Source: Leifsonia sp. Leaf264
GTDB taxonomy: Bacteria; Actinomycetota; Actinomycetes; Actinomycetales; Microbacteriaceae
Assembly: GCF_001422325.1 (NCBI RefSeq)
Contig: NZ_LMMR01000004.1
Coordinates: 439,752 to 503,751, forward strand
Reading direction: 5' to 3'
DNA: 64,000 bases
The translations under genes were made by a program, and so were the position numbers. The notes under the pieces are model-generated. The model had not been told where the DNA came from. It ran no database searches and saw only the letters and a program-made list of their open reading frames with translations. Every line of letters starts with the position of its first letter. Positions within the stretch are counted from its first letter, which is position 1. Shown piece after piece: positions 55,663-63,958 of the stretch.

Positions 55663-56496
55663 ATGGCGACGGATGCTGCGGGACTCATGACAGGCTCTGA
55701 GCGCTTCGACGTGCGCGAGTTCGCCCGCACGGCCGTGGGCACTCACCGCGACAGGCTCGACCTCGAGGCAGTGACGGCGCGACCCCTGCCGCCCGAAGCC
55801 GCGCGTGCAGTGCGGGTACTGCGCGATCTCGAGGCCGCCACGATGGATCGCCTCCGCAACGTGCTCGTCACGGCCACCCACAAGGACGCCCGCGTGACGG
55901 CCTTCCTGGTGAGCTGGGCATTCGAGAAGTTCTGGATCGCCGACGCCCTGACCGCCATCATCGAGGCGCAGCCCGCCGCTTCGACCATGGTTCCGGAGTC
56001 GACGGATGCCGCGCCCGGGCGAGGCCGCGCCCAGCGCCGTGCCACCCGGGGACCCGTGCGTCGCTCCCTCTCGGGCTTCCTCGCGGGCGAGGCGATCGTG
56101 GCGGTGCACGTCACCAGCGGACTCGTCGACGACTGGATGCTGCGGGCCGCCTACGAGCGCGTGATCGAGCAGAGCGACAACCCAGAGATCGCGCGCGCCC
56201 TGGGCGAGGTGGTCGATCTCAAGGCCAGGCACTCCCGCTTCTTCGAGGAGGAGGCCGTGCACAGGCTCCTCGAGAGTCCACGGGCGGTGCGTCTCACGCG
56301 CCGGGAGCTGCGTCGCGACGTCCTGCCGATCGGCGCTGCAGCACTCCCGCGGGCCGACAGCGCCTTCTTCACCGACTTCACGTTCGGCGGCGATGGGGGA
56401 GCGCTGCGGGCACGCCGCGTGACGGCATCCGTCGCCGATCTCCCGGGGATGGACGACGGCACGATCCGGGCCGTGGGGCTGCGGCTCGCGGCCTGA
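55663..56496 (+). CDS. Ferritin-like protein with degenerate diiron site
   Basis: 277 residues, a paralogue of the next gene. Alignment by eye gives helix 1 E57 kept, helix 2 FEKFWI in place of EEFWH (K89 and I92 instead of Glu and His), helix 3 E143 kept, and helix 4 KARH in place of EARH (K187 instead of Glu). Three of six ligands are thus lost. An insert of about 25 residues (105-130) is also new. It cannot bind two irons in the usual way and may act as a partner of the intact paralogue. ATG 55663 follows the epoxide-hydrolase stop by 2 bases, so it shares that operon. Confidence 0.72.
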   Translation: MATDAAGLMTGSERFDVREFARTAVGTHRDRLDLEAVTARPLPPEAARAVRVLRDLEAATMDRLRNVLVTATHKDARVTAFLVSWAFEKFWIADALTAIIEAQPAASTMVPESTDAAPGRGRAQRRATRGPVRRSLSGFLAGEAIVAVHVTSGLVDDWMLRAAYERVIEQSDNPEIARALGEVVDLKARHSRFFEEEAVHRLLESPRAVRLTRRELRRDVLPIGAAALPRADSAFFTDFTFGGDGGALRARRVTASVADLPGMDDGTIRAVGLRLAA

Positions 56497-56534
56497 CGGC
56501 TCGCGTGCTTGGATGAACTGGGGAAGGGAGCAGC

Positions 56535-57329
56535 GTGGCATTCGACATCGACACGTACACCGCGACGAGCGTGAACGTGCACTGGGACGACCTCGACTTG
56601 GAGGCCTTCCGCGAGGATCCGCTGCCCGAGAGCTCGCTGCGCACCCTCCGCTACATGACTGACGTCGAGTACCACACGGTCTGCTACACCCGTGATCTGC
56701 TCACCACGCCGTCGCATCGCGAGGCCGACGTGAGCTCGTTCATGACCATGTGGAACCGCGAGGAGTTCTGGCACGGTGAGGCCCTCGCGGCAGTGCTGGC
56801 CATGCACGACATCACCGTCGACTTCGACCAGTTGAAGGCCAGCCGCCTGAAGCTCGGCTGGAAGGACCGCCTCGACCCGATCAAGCAGTCCGTGCTGGGC
56901 TCCCTCGTGGGCGAGGACTTCGTCGCCGTGCACATGTCGTGGGGAGCCGCCAACGAGTGGTCGGCCATCACCGCCTACAACCGCATGGCCGAGCTGGAGC
57001 AGAATCCGGTGCTCGCCGAGTTGCTGCGCCGCATCGCCAAGCAGGAGGCGAGGCACGTCGCGTTCTACACCTCGCAGGCGCGCGAGCGGCTGGCGAAGAG
57101 CACCAAGGCGCAGAAGATCACCCGGTTCGCCCTCAGCAGGTTCTGGGCGCCGGTCGGCTCCAGCATCATGGAGCGCACCGAGGTGCAGCACGTCATGAAC
57201 CACCTCATGAGCGGCCCCGACGGACGCAGGGCCGCGAAGAAGGTCGACGATTCGATCAGCGGGATGCCGGGACTCGGCGGCCTCACCATCGTGCAGGACG
57301 CCCTCGACGAGCTGGGCGTCCCCGCCTGA
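56535..57329 (+). CDS. Ferritin-like diiron protein (acyl-desaturase/oxidase-like)
   Basis: 264 residues, four-helix bundle. Diiron ligands E45, E77/H80 (EEFWH), E127 and E171/H174 (KQEARH) form the E, ExxH, E, ExxH pattern of carboxylate-bridged diiron oxidases. Function could be desaturation, N-oxygenation or another oxidation; no family name is certain. It begins with GTG 56535 behind a GGGAG site. It lies 38 bases after its degenerate paralogue on the same strand. Confidence 0.75.
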   Translation: MAFDIDTYTATSVNVHWDDLDLEAFREDPLPESSLRTLRYMTDVEYHTVCYTRDLLTTPSHREADVSSFMTMWNREEFWHGEALAAVLAMHDITVDFDQLKASRLKLGWKDRLDPIKQSVLGSLVGEDFVAVHMSWGAANEWSAITAYNRMAELEQNPVLAELLRRIAKQEARHVAFYTSQARERLAKSTKAQKITRFALSRFWAPVGSSIMERTEVQHVMNHLMSGPDGRRAAKKVDDSISGMPGLGGLTIVQDALDELGVPA

Positions 57330-57348
57330 GCATCGGCCGCCCCGGGAG

Positions 57349-57720
57349 TCAGTCCCAGCCGGCCAGCAGTGCGCTCGACGTCGGCAGTTCGGTACCGTCG
57401 GCGATGTCCAGCGTCACCACGTAGTCATCGATGTCGCTCAAGACCGTTCCGTCCCACGTCTCGATCGGCTGTTCGTCACTCACTGCGCTCGGCAGGCGGG
57501 TGATCTCCACGAGGCCGCCTCCGGTCACAGCGTCGACCTGCACGATGCGTCCCGTGACAGGTGGAACGTGCGATTGCCGCCCCAAGTGGCTCTCCAAGTA
57601 GGTCGCGCCACCCGGTAACGGCTGGGCGGGGAGGAACAGGTTCCAGGTGACGAGCTCGTTGAGCTCGATGGGCTCGTTCCCGTCGTACTCGAAACCACCG
57701 ATGCTCACCCGAATCCGCAT
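57349..57720 (-). CDS. Hypothetical protein
   Basis: 123 residues, probably a soluble beta-rich protein: MRIRVSIGGFEYDG, WNLFLPAQPLPG, and GRIVQVDAVTGGGLVEI. No motif is recognised. It starts at ATG 57720 with a weak site, 19 bases downstream of the ychJ stop on the same strand; it is convergent with the ferritin-like gene. Function unknown. Confidence 0.65.
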   Translation of the reverse strand: MRIRVSIGGFEYDGNEPIELNELVTWNLFLPAQPLPGGATYLESHLGRQSHVPPVTGRIVQVDAVTGGGLVEITRLPSAVSDEQPIETWDGTVLSDIDDYVVTLDIADGTELPTSSALLAGWD

Positions 57721-57739
57721 CTCGTCAGGCTATAGGCGC

Positions 57740-58144
57740 TCAGAGCGCGTCGACGTAGAGCCATGCGCCGTTCTCGCGCACGAAGCTGCTGTTCTCGTGC
57801 TGGGCGTGGGCGACGCCGTCGTACTTCGAGCGCGCCGTGAACTCGACTGTGCCGGTCGTGTCGAACGGTCCACCGCCGGTGGTGGCCACGATCTCGAGGC
57901 TGAGCCAGCGCACGGACGGATCGAGGTCGAGGTCTGCCGGTCGGGTCGACGGATGCCACGTGCGCAGCAGGTACGCCTCGTCGCCCACCACGTAGCCCGA
58001 GTAGCGCGAGCGCATGAGTTGCACGGCGGTGGGCGCGAGGACGGCTCCGCTGTGGAACCGGCCGCAGCAAGAGCCGTAGGTCTCGCCGCTCAGGCAGGGG
58101 CAACGACTGTCATCACTCAGGATGGGGAAGGCGGCGTCGGTCAC
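57740..58144 (-). CDS. ychJ: YchJ family (UPF0225) protein with SEC-C motif
   Basis: 134 residues. The N-terminal CPCLSGETYGSCCGRFHSG is the SEC-C-type zinc motif, and RYSGYVVGDEAYLLRTWHPSTRP is the conserved core of the family. It binds zinc; function is not established, though YchJ has been linked with hypochlorite chaperone-like activity. It overlaps the upstream epoxide-hydrolase stop by 4 bases. Confidence 0.9.
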   Translation of the reverse strand: MTDAAFPILSDDSRCPCLSGETYGSCCGRFHSGAVLAPTAVQLMRSRYSGYVVGDEAYLLRTWHPSTRPADLDLDPSVRWLSLEIVATTGGGPFDTTGTVEFTARSKYDGVAHAQHENSSFVRENGAWLYVDAL

Positions 58145-59331
58145 GAGTCGATCCTGTCACTTGCGGCCAGCGGGCGGAGGCTCCTGAGGCCGGTGCGGAT
58201 CTCCTCGACCAGGATGTCGGGCTCTTCGAGAGCTGCGAAGTGTCCGCCTCGCGCGGCCTCGCCGTAGTGGATCAGGTTGGAATAGGTGTCCTCGATCCAC
58301 GTGCGCGGCAGGCGGGGGATGTCGCGCGGGAACACCGTCACTGCGACAGGTAGCTCGAGGCGAGGGCCGGCCATGCTGCCCGCCCTGTTCTCCCAGTAGA
58401 TGCGCGCGGAGGACGCCGCGGAGTTCGTGAACCAGTACAGCGAGATGACGTCGAGCATGTCGTCGATGTCGAGAGTGTCTTCCGCGAGGCCCTCGTTGTC
58501 GGTCTTGGACTGGAACTTCTCGTAGATCCACGCGGCCTGGCCGGAGGGGGAGTCTGCCAGGGCGAATCCGACGGTCTGCGGTTTCGTTCCCTGCAGGTGG
58601 TTGGAACCACCGAGTTCGCCCGAGTAGAACGCGAGACCGTCCACTGCCCGCCGCTCCTCCTCGGAGAGCGTGTCGGGTATCACAGCAGGAAAGGCGTAGG
58701 GCGAGTTGAGGTGGATCCCGAGAAGGCCGTGAGGCCGGATGACGCCTAGGGCCGTGGTGACGGCGGCACCCCAATCGCCTCCCTGAGCTGCCCATTGCGT
58801 GTAGCCCAGGCGACTCATGAGCTCCACCCACGCGGCCGCGACCCGGGAGATGGTCCACCCCGTCTCCGTCGGCTTCTGCGAAAACCCGAATCCGGGCAGC
58901 GACGGGATCACCACGTCGAAGGAATCATCGGCGTTCCCTCCGAACGCGGCCGGGTCGGTGAGCGGTCCGATCAGTTTCAGGAAATCGACCACCGAGCCGG
59001 GCCATCCGTGCGTCAGGAGAAGGGGGAGAGCGTTCGGATTCCCGGATCTGACATGGATGAAGTGGATGTCCAGCCCATCGATCGTGGTCAGGAACTGGGG
59101 ATGGCGATTGAGCTCGGACTCGAGACGGCTCCAGTCGTACTCTCGCTCCCAGTGGTTCACCAGCGATCGGGCGTTCTCCACGCGGACACCCTGCGTCCAG
59201 TCAGGGACCGTCTCCGGGTCCGGCCATCGGGTTCGCGCCAGACGGTGCTTCACGTCCTCGACCGCGGCATCCGGGATCGACACTGTGAATAGTCGAATCA
59301 GCTCTGCAGGTGCGTGCGTCGAGGTGGTCAT
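58141..59331 (-). CDS. Epoxide hydrolase (EHN family)
   Basis: 396 residues. N-terminal EHN domain with DVKHRLARTRWPDP and WEREYDWSRLESELN, THGWPGSVVDF oxyanion motif, nucleophile Asp in AQGGDWGAAV, and His in ARGGHFAALEEPD. It is the second epoxide hydrolase in 5 kb but differs clearly from the first. It begins at ATG 59331 and is divergent from the TetR gene; two inverted repeats lie in the shared region. The TetR protein probably represses it in the absence of its substrate. Confidence 0.92.
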   Translation of the reverse strand: MTTSTHAPAELIRLFTVSIPDAAVEDVKHRLARTRWPDPETVPDWTQGVRVENARSLVNHWEREYDWSRLESELNRHPQFLTTIDGLDIHFIHVRSGNPNALPLLLTHGWPGSVVDFLKLIGPLTDPAAFGGNADDSFDVVIPSLPGFGFSQKPTETGWTISRVAAAWVELMSRLGYTQWAAQGGDWGAAVTTALGVIRPHGLLGIHLNSPYAFPAVIPDTLSEEERRAVDGLAFYSGELGGSNHLQGTKPQTVGFALADSPSGQAAWIYEKFQSKTDNEGLAEDTLDIDDMLDVISLYWFTNSAASSARIYWENRAGSMAGPRLELPVAVTVFPRDIPRLPRTWIEDTYSNLIHYGEAARGGHFAALEEPDILVEEIRTGLRSLRPLAASDRIDS

Positions 59332-59372
59332 CGCCTTGGTCTCCTGAACTCATGTCATCAGTGCGGGCATCC

Positions 59373-59392
59373 ATTGCACAAGAGTGTGCAAT
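59373..59392. promoter_or_regulatory. TetR operator 1: attgcaca-agag-tgtgcaat
   Basis: Perfect inverted repeat with 8-bp arms and a 4-bp spacer, 42 bases upstream of the epoxide-hydrolase start. The same TTGCACA half-site recurs at 59418. Confidence 0.85.
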
Positions 59393-59417
59393 GACCTGCC
59401 GCGTGCACTCTACGTCG

Positions 59418-59435
59418 TTGCACACTGATGTGCAA
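59418..59435. promoter_or_regulatory. TetR operator 2: ttgcaca-ctga-tgtgcaa
   Basis: Inverted repeat with 7-bp arms and the same 4-bp spacer as operator 1, centred 44 bases from it. It precedes the tetR start and includes an upstream in-frame ATG (59428), so autoregulation is likely. Confidence 0.85.
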
Positions 59436-59445
59436 TGATCGGAGG

Positions 59446-60048
59446 ATGCATACGGAGTCCGCCCGAACGCGATCGATGAACGAGACGCGCAATCGCATCC
59501 TCGACGTCGCGCTCGATGTGATGGGGCAGAATCCGGACGCCAGCATGGGAGACATCGCTTCGGCTGCCGGAGTCGTCCGACGCACCGTCTACGGCCACTT
59601 CCCGACTCGTGCCGACCTCGTGCGGACCCTGGCGCAACGCGCGGCGACGGAGGTCGCGGCTGTGCTCACCGACATCGATTCACCCGAAGGATCGGCCGAA
59701 TCGGTCTGGGCCGATTTCATCGCCCGTGTGTGGCCGCTGGCTCGCCGCTACCGTGTGCTCGTCGCTCTCCGACGAGGGGAGTACGGCGCTGAGATCCACG
59801 CCATGCTCGGACCCGTCGACGAGATCCTCGGCGCTCTCGTCCGCCGCGGCCAGGATGGCGGGGAATTCGGTCGTCATCTGCCGGCGGACATGCTCGGTCA
59901 GCTGGCCTTCTCCGCCGTGTTCTCCGTTGCGGACGCCGAACTACCCGAGGGCGTGCGCGGCGTCCGTGCAGCGACGATCACGAGCCTGCTCGTCCTCGGA
60001 GTTCCCGAGGAGCGCGCTCTGGCCCTCGTGACCAGCGACGCCGAGTGA
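59446..60048 (+). CDS. TetR family transcriptional regulator
   Basis: 200 residues from ATG 59446. HTH: ASMGDIASAAGVVRRTVYGHFPTRADLVRTLAQRAA, typical of TetR; the rest is a ligand-binding helical domain. Start choice is uncertain: ATG 59428 lies inside operator 2, ATG 59446 abuts GGAGG, and ATG 59476 (MNETRNRIL) gives the shortest family-like N-terminus. It is divergent from the epoxide-hydrolase gene that it probably controls with the two operators. Confidence 0.88.
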   Translation: MHTESARTRSMNETRNRILDVALDVMGQNPDASMGDIASAAGVVRRTVYGHFPTRADLVRTLAQRAATEVAAVLTDIDSPEGSAESVWADFIARVWPLARRYRVLVALRRGEYGAEIHAMLGPVDEILGALVRRGQDGGEFGRHLPADMLGQLAFSAVFSVADAELPEGVRGVRAATITSLLVLGVPEERALALVTSDAE

Positions 60049-60062
60049 CCGAGTGGCGCCGA

Positions 60063-60234
60063 CCTCCGCTGGTCGAGTAGCGCCCGAGCGCAGCGAGGAC
60101 GCGTATCGAGACCACGCCGACGACCAGCCTCTGCTCGAGCAGCGCCGATCTCGGCGGATCTCGATACGCGTCGACTTCGTCGGCGCTACTCGATCAGCGG
60201 GGGAGTGCCGGCGCTACTCGATCAGCGGGAGAGC
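60063..60234. repeat. Dispersed inverted repeat between tetR and the luciferase-like gene
   Basis: Left arm ctggtcgagtagcgcccgag with gcgtatcgagacc; right arm ggatctcgatacgcgtcga with ggcgctactcgatcagcgg, largely the reverse complement of the left, and an extra copy of the ggcgctactcgatcagcggg half. It stands between convergent genes and can form a large hairpin, so it may end transcription both ways. Confidence 0.8.
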
Positions 60235-61241
60235 GCCGGCTTGATGTCGCGCACGATCGACTCCATGATGCGAACGTTGAAGTCCACACCCAACTGGTTG
60301 GGCACCGTGACGAGCACGGTGTCGGCAGCCTGCACGGCGGCATCCTGAGCCAACTCAGCGGCGATCACATCGGGCTCGCCGATGTAGCTGCGCCCGAAGC
60401 GGGCGAGGCCGCCGTCGAGGTGGCCGACCTGGTCTTTGGCGTCGGCCTGGGCGCGCAGCCCGAAGTAGCGACGCGTCTCGTCGTCGATGAGCGGCAGGAT
60501 GCTGCGACTCACCGAGACGCGCGGTTCGAAGTCGTGCCCGGCGTCGGCCCATGCAGCGCGGAACATGGCGATCTGCTCGGCCTGCAGCTGGTCGAACGGC
60601 ACCCCAGTGTCCTCGGTGAGCAGGGTCGAACTCATCAGGTTCATGCCCTGCTCAGCGGTCCACACGGCGGTCTTGCGCGTGCCGGCTCCCCACCAGATGC
60701 GCTCGGGCAGCGTAGGTGACAGCGGCTCGATGGCGAGCGGATGCGACGAGCCCGTCATCTGCGGGTTCGCGTGCGCCAGCCCGGCGCCAGCGATGGCCGC
60801 CCGGAAGAGTTCGGTGTGCGCACGTGCCATGTCGGCATCCGTCTGTCCGTCCGAAGGGACGTAGCCGAACGACTCGTAGCCGGCCAGCGCCGTCTCGGGT
60901 GATCCCCGGCTGATTCCGAGCTGCAGTCTTTCGCCGGCGATCAGGTCGGCGGCAGCAGCCGACTCGGCCATGTACAGCGGGTTCTCGTAGCGCATGTCGA
61001 TGACGCCGGTGCCGATCTCGATGGTCTTCGTGCGAGCGCCGACGGCAGCGAGCAGGGGGAACGGCGAGGCGAGCTGGCGGGCGAAGTGGTGCACCCGGAA
61101 GTAGGCGCCGTCGACGCCGACCTCCTCGGCTGCGACGGCGAGGTCGATCGACTGCTGCAGGACGTCGGCGGCCGTGCGGGTCAACGACCCGGGGACGGCC
61201 TGGTAGTGGCCGAAGGAGAGGAATCCGATGCGCTTCACCAT
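60222..61241 (-). CDS. LLM-class flavin-dependent oxidoreductase (luciferase-like)
   Basis: 339 residues from ATG 61241. TIM-barrel bacterial-luciferase family: DGAYFRVHHFA, IEIGTGVIDMRYENPLYMAE, and ERLQLGISRGSPE. It uses reduced flavin (FMN or F420) to oxidise or reduce an unknown substrate. The start is chosen by the family opening KRIGFLSFGHYQ; GTG 61247 is also possible. It is divergent from the thioesterase. Confidence 0.85.
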   Translation of the reverse strand: MVKRIGFLSFGHYQAVPGSLTRTAADVLQQSIDLAVAAEEVGVDGAYFRVHHFARQLASPFPLLAAVGARTKTIEIGTGVIDMRYENPLYMAESAAAADLIAGERLQLGISRGSPETALAGYESFGYVPSDGQTDADMARAHTELFRAAIAGAGLAHANPQMTGSSHPLAIEPLSPTLPERIWWGAGTRKTAVWTAEQGMNLMSSTLLTEDTGVPFDQLQAEQIAMFRAAWADAGHDFEPRVSVSRSILPLIDDETRRYFGLRAQADAKDQVGHLDGGLARFGRSYIGEPDVIAAELAQDAAVQAADTVLVTVPNQLGVDFNVRIMESIVRDIKPALSR

Positions 61242-61304
61242 GACCACAGCGTAGGCACGAACCGGAGTATTCCGCCCGCCGGATGCAGAAGGCCCGGTGT
61301 TATC

Positions 61305-61829
61305 GTGACGACCGTGACAGACATCGAGCTCCAGACCTCCTCAGCCACCTACACCTGGGTCGATCCGGCCGTCGGCCTCGCGCAGCTGCCGCAGCTCAGC
61401 GGACTGGAGTACCTCACCGGCATCCTGGAGGGGCGCATCCCCGAGCCGCCGATAGCGGTGCTGATGAACATGGACATCGTGTCTGCCGTCGAGGGCGAGG
61501 TGGTGTTCGAGTCGAACCCCACGCAGGCCCACTACAACCCCCTCGGCACCATCCACGGCGGCCTCGCCTGCACCGTGCTCGACACTGTGCTCGGATGCGC
61601 GGCGCACAGCACGCTGCCAGCCGGAACCGGCTACACCTCGATCGACATCAACGTCAGCTACGTGCGCCCGATCCAGCCGTCGGCCGCACCGCTGCGGGCG
61701 ACCGGCCGCGTGCGCAAGGGCGGCAACAGGGTGATCTTCGCCGAAGCCGAGCTCACCGACAAGGACGGCAACCTCCTGGCCACGGCCACGAGCAGCCTCC
61801 TGGTGTTCGCGCACCGTCCGCAGGGCTGA
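61305..61829 (+). CDS. PaaI-like hotdog-fold thioesterase
   Basis: 174 residues. The hotdog active-site helix contains NPLGTIHGGLACTVLDTVLGCAAHS (HGG motif), with a strand SIDINVSYVRPI and RVIFAEAELTDKDGNLLATATS. It hydrolyses an acyl-CoA, often phenylacetyl-CoA-like. Start GTG 61305 or 61314; no clear ribosome-binding site. Confidence 0.87.
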   Translation: MTTVTDIELQTSSATYTWVDPAVGLAQLPQLSGLEYLTGILEGRIPEPPIAVLMNMDIVSAVEGEVVFESNPTQAHYNPLGTIHGGLACTVLDTVLGCAAHSTLPAGTGYTSIDINVSYVRPIQPSAAPLRATGRVRKGGNRVIFAEAELTDKDGNLLATATSSLLVFAHRPQG

Positions 61830-61896
61830 CCCGCGCCCAGACGCCAGAAGCAGCCACGCCGGCCCTCAGTCCGCCGGGCGCTCGGCGGCTACGAGG

Positions 61897-62871
61897 TCAG
61901 CCGACCAGCCGGTCGAACACGGCGTCGAGCTCGGCATCCACGACCTGCGCCTCGGGGTGCTGGTCGTACCAGGCGATCATCTCGGCTGCGCCCTCCCAGA
62001 ACGGCACCGTCGTCGCGAAGTCCGGAACGAGGGCCTGCACCTTGGAGTTGTCGAACACCATGGAGTGCGCCTTGTCGCCGATGAGGCCGGGTCCGAGCTC
62101 GGGATGCGCGGCGGCGATCGCCTCGGACGACACGTGCGCGAGAACGGGCTCGACGCCGGCCGCCTCTCCGAGCCAGCCGTAGATCTGGTTCCAGGTCGGA
62201 GCGTGGTCGCCCGTGATGTGGAACGTGTCGCCCACGGCGTACGGGTTGCCGAGGAGTCCGGCGAACCCGACGGCGAAGTCGCGCGTGTGCGTGATCGTCC
62301 AGAGGCTGGTGCCGTCGCCGTGCACCACGACGGGCTTGCCCGCCCGCATCCGTGCGATGTCGGTCCAGCCGCCTGAGGTGGGCAGCAGGGTGCGGTCGTA
62401 GGTGTGCGACGGGCGCACGATCGTCGCCGGGAAGCCGCGCTCGCGGTAGGCGCCCACGAGCAGGTCCTCGCAGGCGATCTTGTCGCGGGAGTACTGCCAG
62501 AACGGGTTGCGCAGCGGGGTCGACTCCGTGACCGGCAGTCGCGACGGCGGCGTCTGGTACGCCGATGCCGAGCTGATGAACACGTACTGTCCCACCCGGC
62601 CCTCGAACAGGTCGATGTCGGCCTGCACATGCTCGGGGGTGAATGCGAGGAACTCGGCGACGACGTCGAAGTCCTCGTCGCCCACGGCTTCTCGCACGCT
62701 GGCGGCATCGCGGAGGTCCGCCGTCACACGGCGGACCGCATCCGGCAGCGGTCGCACCGTCGACTCTCCGCGATTCAGGACAGTCACGTCATGGCCGAGT
62801 TCGACGGCCCTGGTGACGGATGCCGCGCTGATGACGCCGGTGCCGCCGAGGAAGAGGATGCGCTTGCTCAT
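61897..62871 (-). CDS. NAD-dependent epimerase/dehydratase family protein
   Basis: 324 residues. RILFLGGTGVISAASVTRAVELGH is the Rossmann loop and FWQYSRDKIACE the Tyr-x-x-x-Lys pair, with VRPSHTYDRTLLP downstream. It belongs to the extended SDR group that includes isoflavone-reductase-like and nucleotide-sugar enzymes; substrate not decided. It is convergent with the thioesterase and divergent from the last gene. Confidence 0.87.
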   Translation of the reverse strand: MSKRILFLGGTGVISAASVTRAVELGHDVTVLNRGESTVRPLPDAVRRVTADLRDAASVREAVGDEDFDVVAEFLAFTPEHVQADIDLFEGRVGQYVFISSASAYQTPPSRLPVTESTPLRNPFWQYSRDKIACEDLLVGAYRERGFPATIVRPSHTYDRTLLPTSGGWTDIARMRAGKPVVVHGDGTSLWTITHTRDFAVGFAGLLGNPYAVGDTFHITGDHAPTWNQIYGWLGEAAGVEPVLAHVSSEAIAAAHPELGPGLIGDKAHSMVFDNSKVQALVPDFATTVPFWEGAAEMIAWYDQHPEAQVVDAELDAVFDRLVG

Positions 62872-62968
62872 CCCTCGATCATGGCACCATGGCGTCGCGG
62901 GATCCCTTCACCTCGGCGGCGACTTCGTCGCTGCCTCGGCAGGCGCGCGGCGGCTTAGGCTGGCGAGC

Positions 62969-63958
62969 ATGGACTTCGGACTCTTCATTCCTCAGGGCTG
63001 GCGGCACGACCTTCTCGGAATCGATCCGGCGGAGCAGTGGGCGACGATGAACTCGCTCGCCCAGCACGCCGATGCCGGCCCCTGGGATTCGCTCTGGGTG
63101 TACGACCACTTCCACACCGTGCCCGTGCCGTCAGACGAGGCGACGCACGAGGCCTGGACGCTGATGGCGGCCTTCGCTGCGACGACGTCCCGCGTGAAGC
63201 TCGGCCAGATGTGCACCTGCATGAGCTACCGGAATCCGGCGCAGCTCGCCAAGATCGCAGCGACAGTCGACATCATCTCGGGCGGGCGGGCCCAGATGGG
63301 CATCGGCGGCGGCTGGTACGAGCACGAGTGGCGGGCCTACGGCTACGGCTTCCCGCCCGTCGCGGAGCGCCTCGCCAGGCTCCGCGAGGGCGTCGAGATC
63401 TTCCACCAGGCCTGGACCACGGGCACCGCGACCCTCGACGGCACGCACTACCAGGTCGACGGCGCGATAGTCCGCCCGTTGCCGCTGCAGGAGGGCGGCA
63501 TCCCGATGTGGATCGCCGGCGGCGGCGAGAAGGTCACGCTGAAGATCGCGGCGAAGTACGCCGCGTACACGAACTTCGCCGGCACCCTGGAGGAGTTCGA
63601 CCACAAGAGCGCTGTGCTCCGCGGCCACTGCGAGGCGATCGGACGGGACTTCGCCTCCATCACCCGCTCGTCGAACTTCAACACCATCGTCGCCGCCACC
63701 GAGGCCGAGGTAGCCGACCGCATCGAGGCGCTGCACGCTCGGGTGCTGCCGTACCTGGGCGAAGTCAAGGCGGGCGAGTTCGTCGCCGAGTATCGCAACG
63801 GCACTCCCGCCGTCGGTACCCCCGAGCAGGTCGTCGAGCGTCTGCGCGAGCGTCGGGAGCACGGATTGGGCTACGCCATCCATTACTTCCCCGAGGCGGC
63901 CTACGACAGATCGGGCATCGAGCTGTTCGAGCGCGAGGTGCTGCCGGCGCTGGCCTGA
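62969..63958 (+). CDS. LLM-class F420-dependent oxidoreductase
   Basis: 329 residues. TIM-barrel luciferase family, opening MDFGLFIPQGWRHDLLG, with YDHFHTVPVP, KLGQMCTCMSYRNPAQLAK and GGWYEHEWRAYGYGFP, typical of actinobacterial F420-dependent reductases. It reduces an unsaturated compound with F420H2. ATG 62969 is the family start. The window ends 42 bases after its stop; nothing is visible there. Confidence 0.9.
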   Translation: MDFGLFIPQGWRHDLLGIDPAEQWATMNSLAQHADAGPWDSLWVYDHFHTVPVPSDEATHEAWTLMAAFAATTSRVKLGQMCTCMSYRNPAQLAKIAATVDIISGGRAQMGIGGGWYEHEWRAYGYGFPPVAERLARLREGVEIFHQAWTTGTATLDGTHYQVDGAIVRPLPLQEGGIPMWIAGGGEKVTLKIAAKYAAYTNFAGTLEEFDHKSAVLRGHCEAIGRDFASITRSSNFNTIVAATEAEVADRIEALHARVLPYLGEVKAGEFVAEYRNGTPAVGTPEQVVERLRERREHGLGYAIHYFPEAAYDRSGIELFEREVLPALA

